A stretch of DNA of 64,000 bases from Lachnospiraceae bacterium (GCA_017440045.1 JAFSIA010000023.1:62001-126000); one strand, 5' to 3'. Positions 17,695 to 27,771 are shown, numbered from the stretch's first letter. Notes: generated from the sequence alone by a model not told the origin. Numbers and translations are program-made.

Positions 17695-20262
17695 ATGATA
17701 AAAGTTAGTTGTCTTAATAAATATTATAATAAAGGAAGAGCAAATGAGATACATGTTATCAATAATACTGATTTAGTTCTTGATGACACTGGTCTTGTAT
17801 GTATACTTGGTGAGAGTGGTTCCGGTAAAACTACTCTTATGAATACAATTAGTGGTCTTGACAGCTTTGTGTCAGGTACTATCGAGGTTGATGGCAGAGC
17901 TATTACAAAGTATGGCTCTATGGAGCAGGAGCTTGTAAGAAACGAGAAGTTTGGCTATATTTTCCAGAATTACTACCTTCTTATGGATAAGACAGTTGAG
18001 TATAACATAATGCTTGCTTTAAGTCTTTATGATATAAGCGAGGAGGAGAAGGAAGAAAGAATTGACTACGTATTAGAGGCTGTTGATATGTCTAGATACA
18101 AGAAGAGAGTAGTATCTCAGCTTTCTGGTGGTCAGCAGCAGAGAATTGCAATCGCTAGAGCCTTAGCTAAAACTCCAAAGGTTATCTTTGCCGATGAGCC
18201 TACAGGAAACCTTGATGAGGCTAATACAATGAGAATTATGAGTATCCTTAAGAAAATATCTAAGGACTGTCTTGTTGTTTTAGTAACACATGAGCGTTCT
18301 ATTGCGGATTTCTTCGCAGATAGAATTTTAAAGATTAGTGATGGTAAGATTGTTGATGATAGAAGAGTGGAAAACCACGCAGTATATCAGTTCAATGATG
18401 ATAATAATATTTATTTACAGGAGTATCAGTCAAAGAAGTTTGATAATGACGAAGTAAAGGTAGAGACATATACAAATGATAAGATTGAAGATATTAATAT
18501 CAAGCTTATCTATGAGAATGGCAAGATTTACCTTTATACAGAAAGTGATATACCTGTAGAAGTATTAACAAAAGAAGATGAAAAGCAGATTATTGATAGT
18601 AAAAAGCCTGTTATTGAACTTGAAGATGTTGAGATGGATTTTGAATTAACTAATATTCAGTCTTCAAAGATTCCAAAGATTAGCTTTAAGGAAATGTGGA
18701 CAATGGCAAAGGAAAATCTGACAACTCTTGGTAAGAAGCAGTTATTCCTTATTATTTCGCTTTTTGTTATGGCGGTTATGCTTGTTCTTACAGTGCAGGA
18801 TATTATGTCACTTATTGTAGTTGACGAGGAAGATGTAGTTACTACAGATGAGAATGTACTGATTTTTGAGCTTAAAAAGAATACAAGTATATCTGATGAT
18901 GCGTTTTTTGCAGCAAAGCAAGATTTGATGAATGAGTTAATGGCAAGTGATATTGATTTTAACCCATATTTAAATCCTGGAATTTATTTTACATACTCTT
19001 ACAGTGGTTTCTGGCAGCTTGAGAATGTTAAATCTGAGATGAGATATTTCTCATTAGTTGGCATAAAGCAGTTAGACGAAGAGAAGCTTATCCACGGTAG
19101 AATGCCAGAAGTACAGGGCGAAATTGTAATTGACCGTTGGACTGTTGATTTGTTCCTTAAGACTAATCCTGAACTTTCAAACGTTATTACAAATGTACAG
19201 CATTTCCTCGGAAAGACAATCTATGCTTCTGAATCCGGAAAGGGATATACAATTGTAGGTATTTCTGAAGCTGGAAATCCAAGCATCTATATGGATGAGA
19301 CTGAGATGATGGGTACATGTCAGAAGGGTGAACAGATTGTAGAAATAGACTACTTAAAAGATGATTTTGGCGTTAATAAGGATATCCGTCTTAAGGCTGG
19401 AGAAGCTTTGATTAGTCAGAGCGTTTATGATGAACTGGTTGATATTTACTTTAAGGAAACTTATACATTCCTTTATCGTTATTATTTGAATTTATCTGTA
19501 GATATGTCTCTTGAGGAAGCTGAATTTATGTATGGTTTAACTTTGGAAGAGTATGCAGATATGTACGAAAATCCTGACAGATTTATCTATGATTATGATT
19601 CAGTGTTAGGTAAGGAATTTAAGATTGTTGGAAGTATTCCGGATAGCAATGATGTAGAGATAGTTATAGCTGATGGCCAGTATGACAGTGTTATGCAGGA
19701 ATGCTTACCAATGAAAAATGTATATACTGTATATACAAACGATAAGGAAGAGCTTAAGTCATTTATAGAGAATGATTTATCAGAAAACGTTAAAAAGCTT
19801 GTAAATATTATGGTTATTGATACATATAAGAATGATATGGATACTTATACAAGCAATCTTCAGGCTAAGTTTGATTCAAGAATTATTGTAACAATTACAA
19901 TATTTATTGTATCGATGATTATTCTCTACTTTATGATGAAGGCAAATGCAGTAGCTAAGATTACAGATTTAGGTGTATATAGACTTCTTGGTATATCTAA
20001 GAAGAGTATTCTTGGTATGTTTATGCTGGAAAATGCTATGCTTAGCACATATACCTCACTTGTGGGCGTGCTTGGAACAACCATAGTAACAAAGTTCTTG
20101 TCAGGTATTCCTGCCCTTCAGATGAATGTTGTATTCCCATGGTATGCATTTGTTCTTATAACTGCATTCCTGTACTTCTTAAACATTTTCATCGGAGTGT
20201 TGCCTGTTAAGAGAATATTAAAGCTTCCACCAGCACAGTTGGCAGCGAAGTATGATATTTAG
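17695..20262 (+). CDS. ABC transporter, fused ATPase and FtsX-type permease (second of three)
   Basis: An 855-residue ATPase-permease fusion. ATPase: Walker A GESGSGKTTLMN, signature LSGGQQQRIAIARAL (canonical), Walker B VIFADEPTGNLDEAN. The permease starts near residue 345 with FLIISLFVMAVMLVLTVQ. It has a large outer domain of about 360 residues and three C-terminal helices, including IIVTITIFIVSMIILYFMM and WYAFVLITAFLYFLNIFIGVL. It is clearly different from the first and third genes, which resemble each other. It starts 9 bases after the first gene's stop with AGGAGAAGG upstream. A heteromer between this and one of the others is plausible. Confidence 0.86.
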   Translation: MIKVSCLNKYYNKGRANEIHVINNTDLVLDDTGLVCILGESGSGKTTLMNTISGLDSFVSGTIEVDGRAITKYGSMEQELVRNEKFGYIFQNYYLLMDKTVEYNIMLALSLYDISEEEKEERIDYVLEAVDMSRYKKRVVSQLSGGQQQRIAIARALAKTPKVIFADEPTGNLDEANTMRIMSILKKISKDCLVVLVTHERSIADFFADRILKISDGKIVDDRRVENHAVYQFNDDNNIYLQEYQSKKFDNDEVKVETYTNDKIEDINIKLIYENGKIYLYTESDIPVEVLTKEDEKQIIDSKKPVIELEDVEMDFELTNIQSSKIPKISFKEMWTMAKENLTTLGKKQLFLIISLFVMAVMLVLTVQDIMSLIVVDEEDVVTTDENVLIFELKKNTSISDDAFFAAKQDLMNELMASDIDFNPYLNPGIYFTYSYSGFWQLENVKSEMRYFSLVGIKQLDEEKLIHGRMPEVQGEIVIDRWTVDLFLKTNPELSNVITNVQHFLGKTIYASESGKGYTIVGISEAGNPSIYMDETEMMGTCQKGEQIVEIDYLKDDFGVNKDIRLKAGEALISQSVYDELVDIYFKETYTFLYRYYLNLSVDMSLEEAEFMYGLTLEEYADMYENPDRFIYDYDSVLGKEFKIVGSIPDSNDVEIVIADGQYDSVMQECLPMKNVYTVYTNDKEELKSFIENDLSENVKKLVNIMVIDTYKNDMDTYTSNLQAKFDSRIIVTITIFIVSMIILYFMMKANAVAKITDLGVYRLLGISKKSILGMFMLENAMLSTYTSLVGVLGTTIVTKFLSGIPALQMNVVFPWYAFVLITAFLYFLNIFIGVLPVKRILKLPPAQLAAKYDI

Positions 20263-20271
20263 GAGGCGCCT

Positions 20272-22722
20272 ATGTTAACATTGAATAACGTCTCAAAATA
20301 TTATAGAAGTAGTAATGGTATTACAATGGGACTCAGGAAAATTAATCTTGAGTTTCATAAGGGCGAGTTTGTCGCTATCACTGGAGAGAGTGGTAGCGGT
20401 AAATCCACTTTGTTAAACGTAATAAGTGGTTCAGATAGCTATGAAGAAGGTGAGTTCTATTTATATGGTTATCCAACATCTCATTATGGCAAGAGTGAAT
20501 GGGAGATTTATAGAAGAGATTTTATAAGCTTCATCTATCAGAACTACAATTTGATTGACAGCTATACAGCTGTTGAAAACGTTGAGAGTGCACTTCTTAT
20601 GACCTGCTCTGACAAAAAGCAGCGAAAGGAAAAGGCACTTAAGTACCTTGAAAAATGTGGCCTTTTAGAGCAGGCTGAGCATAGAGGAACAGAACTTTCA
20701 AGTGGTCAAAAGCAGAGATTATCTATTGCCAGAGCCCTTGCGAAGGAGACAGATATTATTGTGGCAGATGAGCCCACAGGAAATCTGGATACAGAGAATG
20801 GTATGGCAGTAATTAAGCTGCTTCATGAGTTGTCTAAGGAGAAGCTTGTTATTATTGTTACTCACAATTATGAGCAGGTAGAAGAATATGCAACTAGAAA
20901 AGTAAGATTATTTAATGGTGAAGTGGCTGAAGATATTATGCTCAATGGCAATGTGCGCATTACCGAAGATGAAGAAGTCGATTTCACAGTGGAGCCATTT
21001 AAGGATTCAGAGCTTTTTATGAATAAGAAGCAGATTTATGCCAGAAGAAAAGAGCTCAGAATGAATAAAAAGCTTTATAGGAAAATGCGTAAAGAAGATC
21101 TTAAGAAGAGAATAACTATGGCTAATAGATTTGTTAATCTTAACAGGACTGCGCAGCCAAAGAGAAACTTACTTATTTTCTCATTTTTCCTATGCGTTAT
21201 GTTTGCATATTTTGTATTCTTTGGTAATTTTATCGGAAGTATAGACGATGCTTCGGCAAAGGGATATTCTACAAAGGCATTTGTAAATGGAGATAATACA
21301 AGAATAGAAATTGCAAAGCTTGATGGTTCGGTCAGCACAATGGAAGACATTGAAAAGATTTTACAGCTTGAATATGTTGTTATGGCAGATACGTATGATA
21401 CCGTTCATGATATAAATTATTTTATGTATGAAGGTGATGATTATGACATAACATATCGTGTTAAAGAAAAGGATGAGGATTTGCCAGAAGCACAGATACT
21501 TAACATGAAGGATAAGAGCAAGTATATGCGCTCGGAACAGTGTCTTACAAATATTACGCTGGTTGAAGGCAGATTGCCTGAAAATGCTTATGAGGTTGTG
21601 CTTAGTACAGATGATGAAGACCTTTTAGGCGAGACTGTAAGAATGTATTTCCATAATCCACAGATATGGAATGAATTAACATACGTTGGTCTTGATATGA
21701 AGGTGGTTGGTATAACAGATGTTACAGATGCGCAGGCATATTTTGACACGGATCTTTGTATGCAGTTATCTACTGATTTAAATAAGGTATTTGGAACAAT
21801 TTATACTAAACAATATGAAGCAAATCAGAGAGGCATAAAATCAAAGACCTGGGGAAGATTCTCAGAGGATGTAAATAGACTTAGCAAATATGATAATCAA
21901 TATAGCAGAAGCTTTGCCAATAAATTAAACTATATTGTATATCTTATAAATGATGAGCTTAATGATGACCAGGTGAAATTCTCAAGTCTTTACTTCGATA
22001 ATTTTTATGAAACAATAAGAGGTGGAAGACCAACTCAGTTTTCGATTTATAGTGATGTACTTATAAAGGCTGAAGTTAATGGAGAAATATATCTTAAGTG
22101 CGCAAATGGTATTAAGGATGAATCTGCATCAGGTCAGATGGTTATTGAGGTAAGCAGAAATGTGTTTAATTCAATATATAAGGACTATTTGTCAGGTAAT
22201 AACCAGTTCTGTCTCTATATAGAAGATTATGCATACACAGACGCTGTTATTGATGAGATAAAGGCACTTGGCAATTATGAGGCAATCAGCGTATATAAGG
22301 CTGGTGCAACTAATTATTCATATGAAAAAGTTATGGAAAAGCTTAATACTGTAATGATTTCTATAGGAGCACTTATTGTAGTGTTTATTCTTGGAAACTT
22401 CATTATCTTTATGATGATGAAATTAAAGAAGGGCGACTTTATTATATTTAAGGCTCTTGGTATGGAACAGAAGGTTGTAAATGACATTAACTTTATGGAT
22501 ATGTACACTAATGTTGTAGTTGCCTCTACAGTTGTTGTAATAGCAACATTCATTATGGATAGATGTGGTGTAGACTTTATACATAACATATTTAAATACT
22601 ATAGATGGTATTACATTGTATTACTTTATTTGATAGGAATTGTTATGTCATATCTTATTGCAAAGAGATTTAATAAGTTTGTACTTAAGAATGATAAGAT
22701 TACAGCATTAAAAGAACAGTAA
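20272..22722 (+). CDS. ABC transporter, fused ATPase and FtsX-type permease (third of three)
   Basis: An 816-residue fusion with Walker A GESGSGKSTLLNVISG, the variant signature LSSGQKQRLSIARAL, and IIVADEPTGNLD. Between the ATPase and the first membrane helix is a very basic stretch (residues about 252-290, many K/R, including RKMRKEDLKKR). The outer domain of about 370 residues and three final helices follow. It shares phrases such as NLIDSYTA-EN and LVI-VTHNYEQ with the first gene, so those two are paralogues. AGGAGG lies just before ATG 20272, 9 bases after the second gene. A strong terminator closes the three-gene unit. Confidence 0.85.
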   Translation: MLTLNNVSKYYRSSNGITMGLRKINLEFHKGEFVAITGESGSGKSTLLNVISGSDSYEEGEFYLYGYPTSHYGKSEWEIYRRDFISFIYQNYNLIDSYTAVENVESALLMTCSDKKQRKEKALKYLEKCGLLEQAEHRGTELSSGQKQRLSIARALAKETDIIVADEPTGNLDTENGMAVIKLLHELSKEKLVIIVTHNYEQVEEYATRKVRLFNGEVAEDIMLNGNVRITEDEEVDFTVEPFKDSELFMNKKQIYARRKELRMNKKLYRKMRKEDLKKRITMANRFVNLNRTAQPKRNLLIFSFFLCVMFAYFVFFGNFIGSIDDASAKGYSTKAFVNGDNTRIEIAKLDGSVSTMEDIEKILQLEYVVMADTYDTVHDINYFMYEGDDYDITYRVKEKDEDLPEAQILNMKDKSKYMRSEQCLTNITLVEGRLPENAYEVVLSTDDEDLLGETVRMYFHNPQIWNELTYVGLDMKVVGITDVTDAQAYFDTDLCMQLSTDLNKVFGTIYTKQYEANQRGIKSKTWGRFSEDVNRLSKYDNQYSRSFANKLNYIVYLINDELNDDQVKFSSLYFDNFYETIRGGRPTQFSIYSDVLIKAEVNGEIYLKCANGIKDESASGQMVIEVSRNVFNSIYKDYLSGNNQFCLYIEDYAYTDAVIDEIKALGNYEAISVYKAGATNYSYEKVMEKLNTVMISIGALIVVFILGNFIIFMMMKLKKGDFIIFKALGMEQKVVNDINFMDMYTNVVVASTVVVIATFIMDRCGVDFIHNIFKYYRWYYIVLLYLIGIVMSYLIAKRFNKFVLKNDKITALKEQ

Positions 22723-22758
22723 AAAATAGCTCGGTAGTTAAACTACCGAGCTATTTTT
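22722..22758 (+). terminator. Terminator after the ABC transporter array
   Basis: A long stem (TAGCTCGGTAG with CTACCGAGCTA) centred at about 22740 and ending in TTTTTG. The A-rich left flank means the minus strand also reads as stem plus T-run, so it may also end the convergent GH51 transcript. Confidence 0.9.
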
Positions 22759-22772
22759 GTTTAATTATGTCA

Positions 22773-25700
22773 TTAAATGTCTAAGATAATACATGTTACT
22801 GAATAAGCTGGAAGTGAAATAACTGCTTCGTTATTAGTAAATGTAATAGAAGACTCTACAGGAACTACAGGCTCATTGTTCTTCTCGTTAACGTTTGCAA
22901 CATGTGCAAGCGATGGGTCAGCAGTAATAGTAACTACCTTTGCGTCGCTATTTGCATTTAATGAAGAAAGTGTAAGCTTTGTATTCTTTGTGAAATCATC
23001 AGCATTTACAAGCTTAATGTACACATGTGAATCATCCTTTGTAACTGAGTTAAATACATAGTTGTTATATGCTTCTAACTTGTAATCAAGAATCTTGCTT
23101 GTGAATGAGTTATCAGCAGCTCTGTAACCACATACGAGATTCTTACCTGTAGAAGAACCGGCATCAACTGTAATAATGTATTCTTTGTTTGTAAGGACTT
23201 CCTCGAAACGAGCGCTTCTTAAATTTCCGGCACAGATACTAGAAGAGAAGTCACCGAGAGTATATCCTTCAATACCTTCCTTGTATACCTTTACACCAGT
23301 AGTGTCGTCATTCATACCGATAGCGTACTCTATAGCATTTTTATATGCAGTACCTATGTTTGTAACCATTGTTCCAACATAGAAGCCATCAATACCAGAA
23401 AGCTTTGTAGCGTTAACTTCAACCTTGTAATTAGAAGCATCGAAGTTAGGTGTGTAAACTGTTGAATAGCTTTCAGCAGTTCCCTCAAGTATAAGTCCAT
23501 CAGCAGTTCCAGTAGCAGAACCATTTGCATAAACCTCGAATTCAGCAGGCATTCCCTTTGTGAAGTCGGCATCTATAAGAACCGAACCATCTGTATTAGA
23601 GATAACCTTTACAGATTTAAGGAGAATCTTTCCGTTTTTAGCTGATACAGATACGCCGCCATGTGGAATTAAGTCAACTAATTTACCGTTTTCATATGTT
23701 TTAAATGATGTTGAAAGAAGCTTTGTACCAACGTACTTGGCAAATAACTGCTGTACATAGTAGGTTGGAGTTTTCCATACCTTCTCGTCATCAAACCAGA
23801 TACAGTCAGGTGTCCAACGATATGTTCCATCTGTGAGAACTTTGTTGAAAAGTGGAGCAGTAGCAGCAAGCCTTACAACATCAGAGTTGTTCTCAAAGCC
23901 TGTCATAACAGCAGCCTCAGCAACAGCACCGGCTAAAGAGTTCTTATCTGTTGAAGCATACTCTCCTACGAATACCTTTGAGCTTTCAGCATCATTGATT
24001 GTTCCATTTGCATTATAAGCTCTGTAATAGTAGTTATATCTATCCACATTATTTAAGAGGTACTGATTTGAACGGTAATAATGCTCATCAGCAATAGTTT
24101 CCATAAAGTGTTTCTGATACTTGTACCATGAAACCTCTTCCTCTGTGCTTGTTTCGCCATCAGTGAAAGCAACCTTTGCTGTACCAGTCATATCGCCGGC
24201 AAGGAACTTCCATCCAAACTTGTAAGCATCATCATCAGCCTGAGCACCAACAGTTGAGATAATCTCTAAATCATATCCTGGGTAATTTACTTCCATATAC
24301 TTTGTGATTCTCTCATAGAAAATCTCAAAGCTTGCCATGAATTCTGGTCCCCAGTTTTCGTTACCTACACCTAAAAGATGTAAATCGAATGGAGCCTCAT
24401 GTCCCATATACTTACGGAGCTTAGCCCACTCATTATTTTCAAAATCTGTGCTAATAGCAAAATCAATAAGGTCTGTAAAGTTCTTAATATACTTATCCTG
24501 TAATTTACCACCAGCTGGGTTAGCGTAATCAGAACGAGCCTGACAAAGAACACCACATGCCATAACTGGAAGAGGAGAAGCATTTAAGTCCTCTGCTAAC
24601 TGGAAGTATTCCATATAGCCAAGACCCATAGTCATCATATAACCCCATACATTGAAGTTCTCTTTACGAACCTCGACATCACCAACAGATTCCTTCCAAT
24701 CATATACGTTCTCCCAAATATAAGAACCTTCTGATATACATCCGCCAGGGAATCTTAAGAATGTTGGATGAAGGTCAACTAAAGCTTCAACTAAATCTCT
24801 TCTAAGTCTATAATTCTTGTTTCCAACATAGTTCTTATGTGCTGAAGCAGAAGTAGTCTCCTCTGTAGCACCCCAAACCTTCTGAGGGAAAAGAGATACC
24901 ATATCAATAGCCACATCACCAGCAAATTCAAGCTTAAGCTGACCTAAGCAAGTTGTGTTTGATGTAAGGACAATCTTTGAATCTACACCATATTTTTTCC
25001 ATGTGTTACCTGCTTCTACATTTATAGAAACGCTTTCGCTTGCAGCATTTGCGTTATTGTCAGCAAATGTAAGAGTGATAGTAGCACCATTCTCTGACTT
25101 AGCCCAGATAGTGAAATCATAACTGTCGCCGGCAATTAAATTCATAGAGCAGGCGTTATTAGAATCACAGAAGCCTCTGTTGAAAATAGTAGCACCATCA
25201 TTAATCTTTACATAGTAGTTGTTAACATCAGGAACAGTTATACCAAAGTATTCGTTTAAACCACCTTCGCAGCATGGAGTCATCTTATCTGTATCACCAA
25301 ACCATGCAAAAAGTGGGTTGCGATTTCTGCCGGTAGATACACCGTTTTCACCTGAACGGAAATCATATGTGTCATATGTAAATGCCTCAAATGAACGATT
25401 CTGAATCATTTCAGCATATATACCACCATCAGCTGCATTATTAATATCTTCGTAGAATAAGCCCCAAAGGTATTTACTAATATCAAGTACCTCATCATTG
25501 CCATTGATATTAAGTGTATAAGGAGCAACATCCTTAGGAACAACTGTGAGAGAAAAGCTCTTTGTCTTTGTAATATTATCAAGAGTTAATGTTGCAGTGA
25601 GAGTTACAAGGCTAGCTGTATCTGTATCTAATACTTTTCCATCATTTGTAATAATAGAAGGGTTATCAGACTTCCATGAAACATTAATCTTTCCAGCCAT

Positions 25701-26525
25701 AAGTGATGTTGGAAGAACAAAGTCATTAAGGGCTAACTTTGGGAATACAGGTAAATACTTGTCAAGTGCAAGATTTACAAGCTGTTCATCTGAAAGAGAA
25801 GTACACATAAGCTTAATGATTTCATCTGATTCGAGCACATCACTATAAATTCTAAAGTCGCACATAGATGCATTTAAATCGTCATCAGCATCATATTGTG
25901 ACATACCGATATAATTATTCTTATAATTGTCAGCATATTTTTCAAGAGAAGCAAACCAACCGCGAAGCTTTAAATATGTACCACTTGATGTCTGACTGAT
26001 GAGACCGTTTGCAGCAACCTCACCGTTTACGTATATAATAGGACCGGCACTACTTAATGTACCACCTTTTGTACCACATACTGTCATGGCAATATGAATC
26101 CACTCACCTTCAGGTAAAGCTTTACCTGGGTCTGCAGATAAATCGCCAGTATGGAAGCATACACCACGTAAATTTCTTGTGATAAATAAGTTATCAGAAC
26201 CAGCGCCATTACCAAGATCTATAATTCTTTCCCAAACGCTTGTGCCTTTCTTTAAATTAATCCAAGTAGCAACAGTGATACCTGTAGCATCAGAAACATC
26301 CTTTAATACAGAGGATGGAATTTCGAAATAAGATGTTCCATGTGCACCGCCAGCGAATGTTGTAGCTTGTCTGCCACATACGTCGCTTACAGTTGGAAGT
26401 GTTGTTCCGGAAACAATGGCATCATTACCGTTACCTGAACAATCCTTTCCTGGATTAGAAGCATCATTCATTGGATAATAAGCTGCTAATTTCTTATCAA
26501 ATTCATTTGTGTTAACCTGTAACAT
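22773..26525 (-). CDS. Alpha-L-arabinofuranosidase, GH51 with LamG and Ig-like domains
   Basis: A 1250-residue enzyme expected to release L-arabinose from arabinan or arabinoxylan side chains. Order: a LamG/concanavalin-like domain (about 1-245), an Ig-like repeat with KINVSWKSDNPSIITNDGKVL (about 246-335), then a GH51-type region from about 338. That region holds a carbohydrate-binding-like insert and a barrel with FLRFPGGCISEG. The acid/base glutamate is E723 in GNENWG and the nucleophile E855 in VGEYAS. A beta-rich C-terminal part follows. The N-terminus MLQVNTNEFDKKLAAYYP has no signal peptide, which is odd for such a modular enzyme, and no anchor is seen. AAGGAG is at the correct distance on the minus strand. 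Confidence 0.9.
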   Translation of the reverse strand: MLQVNTNEFDKKLAAYYPMNDASNPGKDCSGNGNDAIVSGTTLPTVSDVCGRQATTFAGGAHGTSYFEIPSSVLKDVSDATGITVATWINLKKGTSVWERIIDLGNGAGSDNLFITRNLRGVCFHTGDLSADPGKALPEGEWIHIAMTVCGTKGGTLSSAGPIIYVNGEVAANGLISQTSSGTYLKLRGWFASLEKYADNYKNNYIGMSQYDADDDLNASMCDFRIYSDVLESDEIIKLMCTSLSDEQLVNLALDKYLPVFPKLALNDFVLPTSLMAGKINVSWKSDNPSIITNDGKVLDTDTASLVTLTATLTLDNITKTKSFSLTVVPKDVAPYTLNINGNDEVLDISKYLWGLFYEDINNAADGGIYAEMIQNRSFEAFTYDTYDFRSGENGVSTGRNRNPLFAWFGDTDKMTPCCEGGLNEYFGITVPDVNNYYVKINDGATIFNRGFCDSNNACSMNLIAGDSYDFTIWAKSENGATITLTFADNNANAASESVSINVEAGNTWKKYGVDSKIVLTSNTTCLGQLKLEFAGDVAIDMVSLFPQKVWGATEETTSASAHKNYVGNKNYRLRRDLVEALVDLHPTFLRFPGGCISEGSYIWENVYDWKESVGDVEVRKENFNVWGYMMTMGLGYMEYFQLAEDLNASPLPVMACGVLCQARSDYANPAGGKLQDKYIKNFTDLIDFAISTDFENNEWAKLRKYMGHEAPFDLHLLGVGNENWGPEFMASFEIFYERITKYMEVNYPGYDLEIISTVGAQADDDAYKFGWKFLAGDMTGTAKVAFTDGETSTEEEVSWYKYQKHFMETIADEHYYRSNQYLLNNVDRYNYYYRAYNANGTINDAESSKVFVGEYASTDKNSLAGAVAEAAVMTGFENNSDVVRLAATAPLFNKVLTDGTYRWTPDCIWFDDEKVWKTPTYYVQQLFAKYVGTKLLSTSFKTYENGKLVDLIPHGGVSVSAKNGKILLKSVKVISNTDGSVLIDADFTKGMPAEFEVYANGSATGTADGLILEGTAESYSTVYTPNFDASNYKVEVNATKLSGIDGFYVGTMVTNIGTAYKNAIEYAIGMNDDTTGVKVYKEGIEGYTLGDFSSSICAGNLRSARFEEVLTNKEYIITVDAGSSTGKNLVCGYRAADNSFTSKILDYKLEAYNNYVFNSVTKDDSHVYIKLVNADDFTKNTKLTLSSLNANSDAKVVTITADPSLAHVANVNEKNNEPVVPVESSITFTNNEAVISLPAYSVTCIILDI

Positions 26526-26552
26526 AGTAACTCTCCTTATGATTTATATTTA

Positions 26553-26568
26553 GACATATAAATATGTC
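26553..26568. promoter_or_regulatory. Palindrome upstream of the GH51 gene, possible operator
   Basis: GACATAT-AA-ATATGTC is a perfect 7+2+7 inverted repeat. It lies 28 bases before the GH51 start and just after the predicted minus-strand transcription start. That position suits a repressor site or a small leader hairpin. Confidence 0.45.
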
Positions 26569-26584
26569 GCACAAACTAACTTTT

Positions 26585-26613
26585 ATTGTACCTTAATATT
26601 AGTATGTTTTCAA
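26585..26613 (-). promoter_or_regulatory. Promoter of the GH51 gene (minus strand)
   Basis: On the minus strand TTGAAA (26613-26608) and TACAAT (26590-26585) are separated by 17 bases. Transcription should start near 26578, upstream of the palindrome at 26553-26568. Confidence 0.65.
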
Positions 26614-26621
26614 GAAAAAAC

Positions 26622-26650
26622 TTGCCAAAAAGCTCGCTTTTTTTTATACT
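26622..26650 (+). promoter_or_regulatory. Promoter of the transglutaminase-like lipoprotein gene
   Basis: TTGCCA 26622-26627 and TATACT 26645-26650, spacer 17. It is back to back with the divergent GH51 promoter. Confidence 0.65.
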
Positions 26651-26686
26651 GTTTTTTAGAGAATTTCAGTATAGGAGAATGGTAAA

Positions 26687-27562
26687 GTGGTAAAAAGATT
26701 ATTGATTTTTGTAAATATAGTAATGTTAATGTTTGTAACAGGGTGCGATTTGTCAGATGTATCTGATAGATTTAGCAATGATTCAAATGAATCATCAGAA
26801 TATGATTACAGAGAAATGTATCTGAATAATGATTCTAAAGACCTTACAGATAAGGATTTAGAAGTGTTTAATGAGGCTTGTAGAGTATACAGTCTTTACA
26901 TTGATAGCTGTGACACTGATTATGAAAAGGTTGTCGCGGCTCATGATTATATCATAAAAAATTGTGTATACAATAAAAGTGCGATAGAAAATGATACACT
27001 TATTGATGATGATTTTCATCCATATGGAGTTTTTGTTAAAGGAATAGCTGTTTGCGAGGGGTATGCAAAGGCTTTTAAAATGTTAATGGATATTGCAGGG
27101 ATTGATTGTATGCTTGTGACTGGAACTGTAGGAGAGGACCAGGTTGCCCATGCGTGGAATATGGTTAAGCTGGAGAATGATTGGTATCATGTTGATGTGA
27201 CTTTCGATGATCCTAATCCTGAGACAGAGGAGATTGTGTATGTGTATCTTAACATTACAGATGAGGAAATATCTAAGGACCATACATGGAATAAAAATAT
27301 AACACCTGAGGCTGATGCTGATAAGTATGATTATATTAAAAATAGCGGAAATATATTTGATACGGTAGATGACATTACAAGTGCGATTTCTCAGTGTAAT
27401 ATTAATAAAAAGACATATTTATCGTTTGTGTGGAGTCAGCATGATATGGTCAGTGATGATGTGTGGCGTCAGGCGTTAAAAGGTACAAATATATCAAATC
27501 TTTTATATTCTTGTGTTGGCGTTCCGGGTAGAAGAATGTATATGATAACATTTACATACTAA
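26687..27562 (+). CDS. Transglutaminase-like domain lipoprotein
   Basis: A 291-residue protein with a lipoprotein signal: a hydrophobic start then FVTGC with the lipid-modified Cys at residue 20. The middle is a transglutaminase/protease-fold domain with all three catalytic residues: C123 in AVCEGYAKAF, H155 in VAHAWNMV, and D170 in WYHVDVTFDDP. Such surface proteins may cut or cross-link peptides, or bind cell-wall material. The start is GTG 26687, with AGGAG at 26673-26677; the nearby ATG at 26680 runs into a stop. The C-terminal 100 residues match nothing I recognise. Confidence 0.82.
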   Translation: MVKRLLIFVNIVMLMFVTGCDLSDVSDRFSNDSNESSEYDYREMYLNNDSKDLTDKDLEVFNEACRVYSLYIDSCDTDYEKVVAAHDYIIKNCVYNKSAIENDTLIDDDFHPYGVFVKGIAVCEGYAKAFKMLMDIAGIDCMLVTGTVGEDQVAHAWNMVKLENDWYHVDVTFDDPNPETEEIVYVYLNITDEEISKDHTWNKNITPEADADKYDYIKNSGNIFDTVDDITSAISQCNINKKTYLSFVWSQHDMVSDDVWRQALKGTNISNLLYSCVGVPGRRMYMITFTY

Positions 27563-27667
27563 ATATTATAAATAAATACAAATTGTGTATAAAAATCAAT
27601 ATATTTTATCAAAAAGCTTGAAAAATTAGTGCAAATTTGCTAATATATGTATGTATTTGTGCGGTTA

Positions 27668-27676
27668 TGATATAAT
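27668..27676 (+). promoter_or_regulatory. Extended -10 promoter of the chemosensory operon
   Basis: TGATATAAT (TG 27668-27669, TATAAT 27671-27676) is a perfect extended -10 with no good -35. No sigma-28 pattern (TAAA-N15-GCCGATAA) was found, so vegetative expression is more likely than flagellar-type expression. Confidence 0.55.
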
Positions 27677-27743
27677 CTTCCAGATTTCTTGGAATGAAAT
27701 ATATTACAGAGCACGCTTAGGTAGTGAAAAATAAGTTGATATG

Positions 27744-27771
27744 GCAATTTTGCTTTTGTAGGTTAAATTGC
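27744..27771 (+). promoter_or_regulatory. Leader hairpin directly before the cheR ribosome binding site
   Basis: GCAATTT (27744-27750) pairs with AAATTGC (27765-27771). The stem ends one base before GAAGGG (27773-27778), the likely ribosome binding site of cheR. It might influence translation; it matches no riboswitch family I know. Confidence 0.35.
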
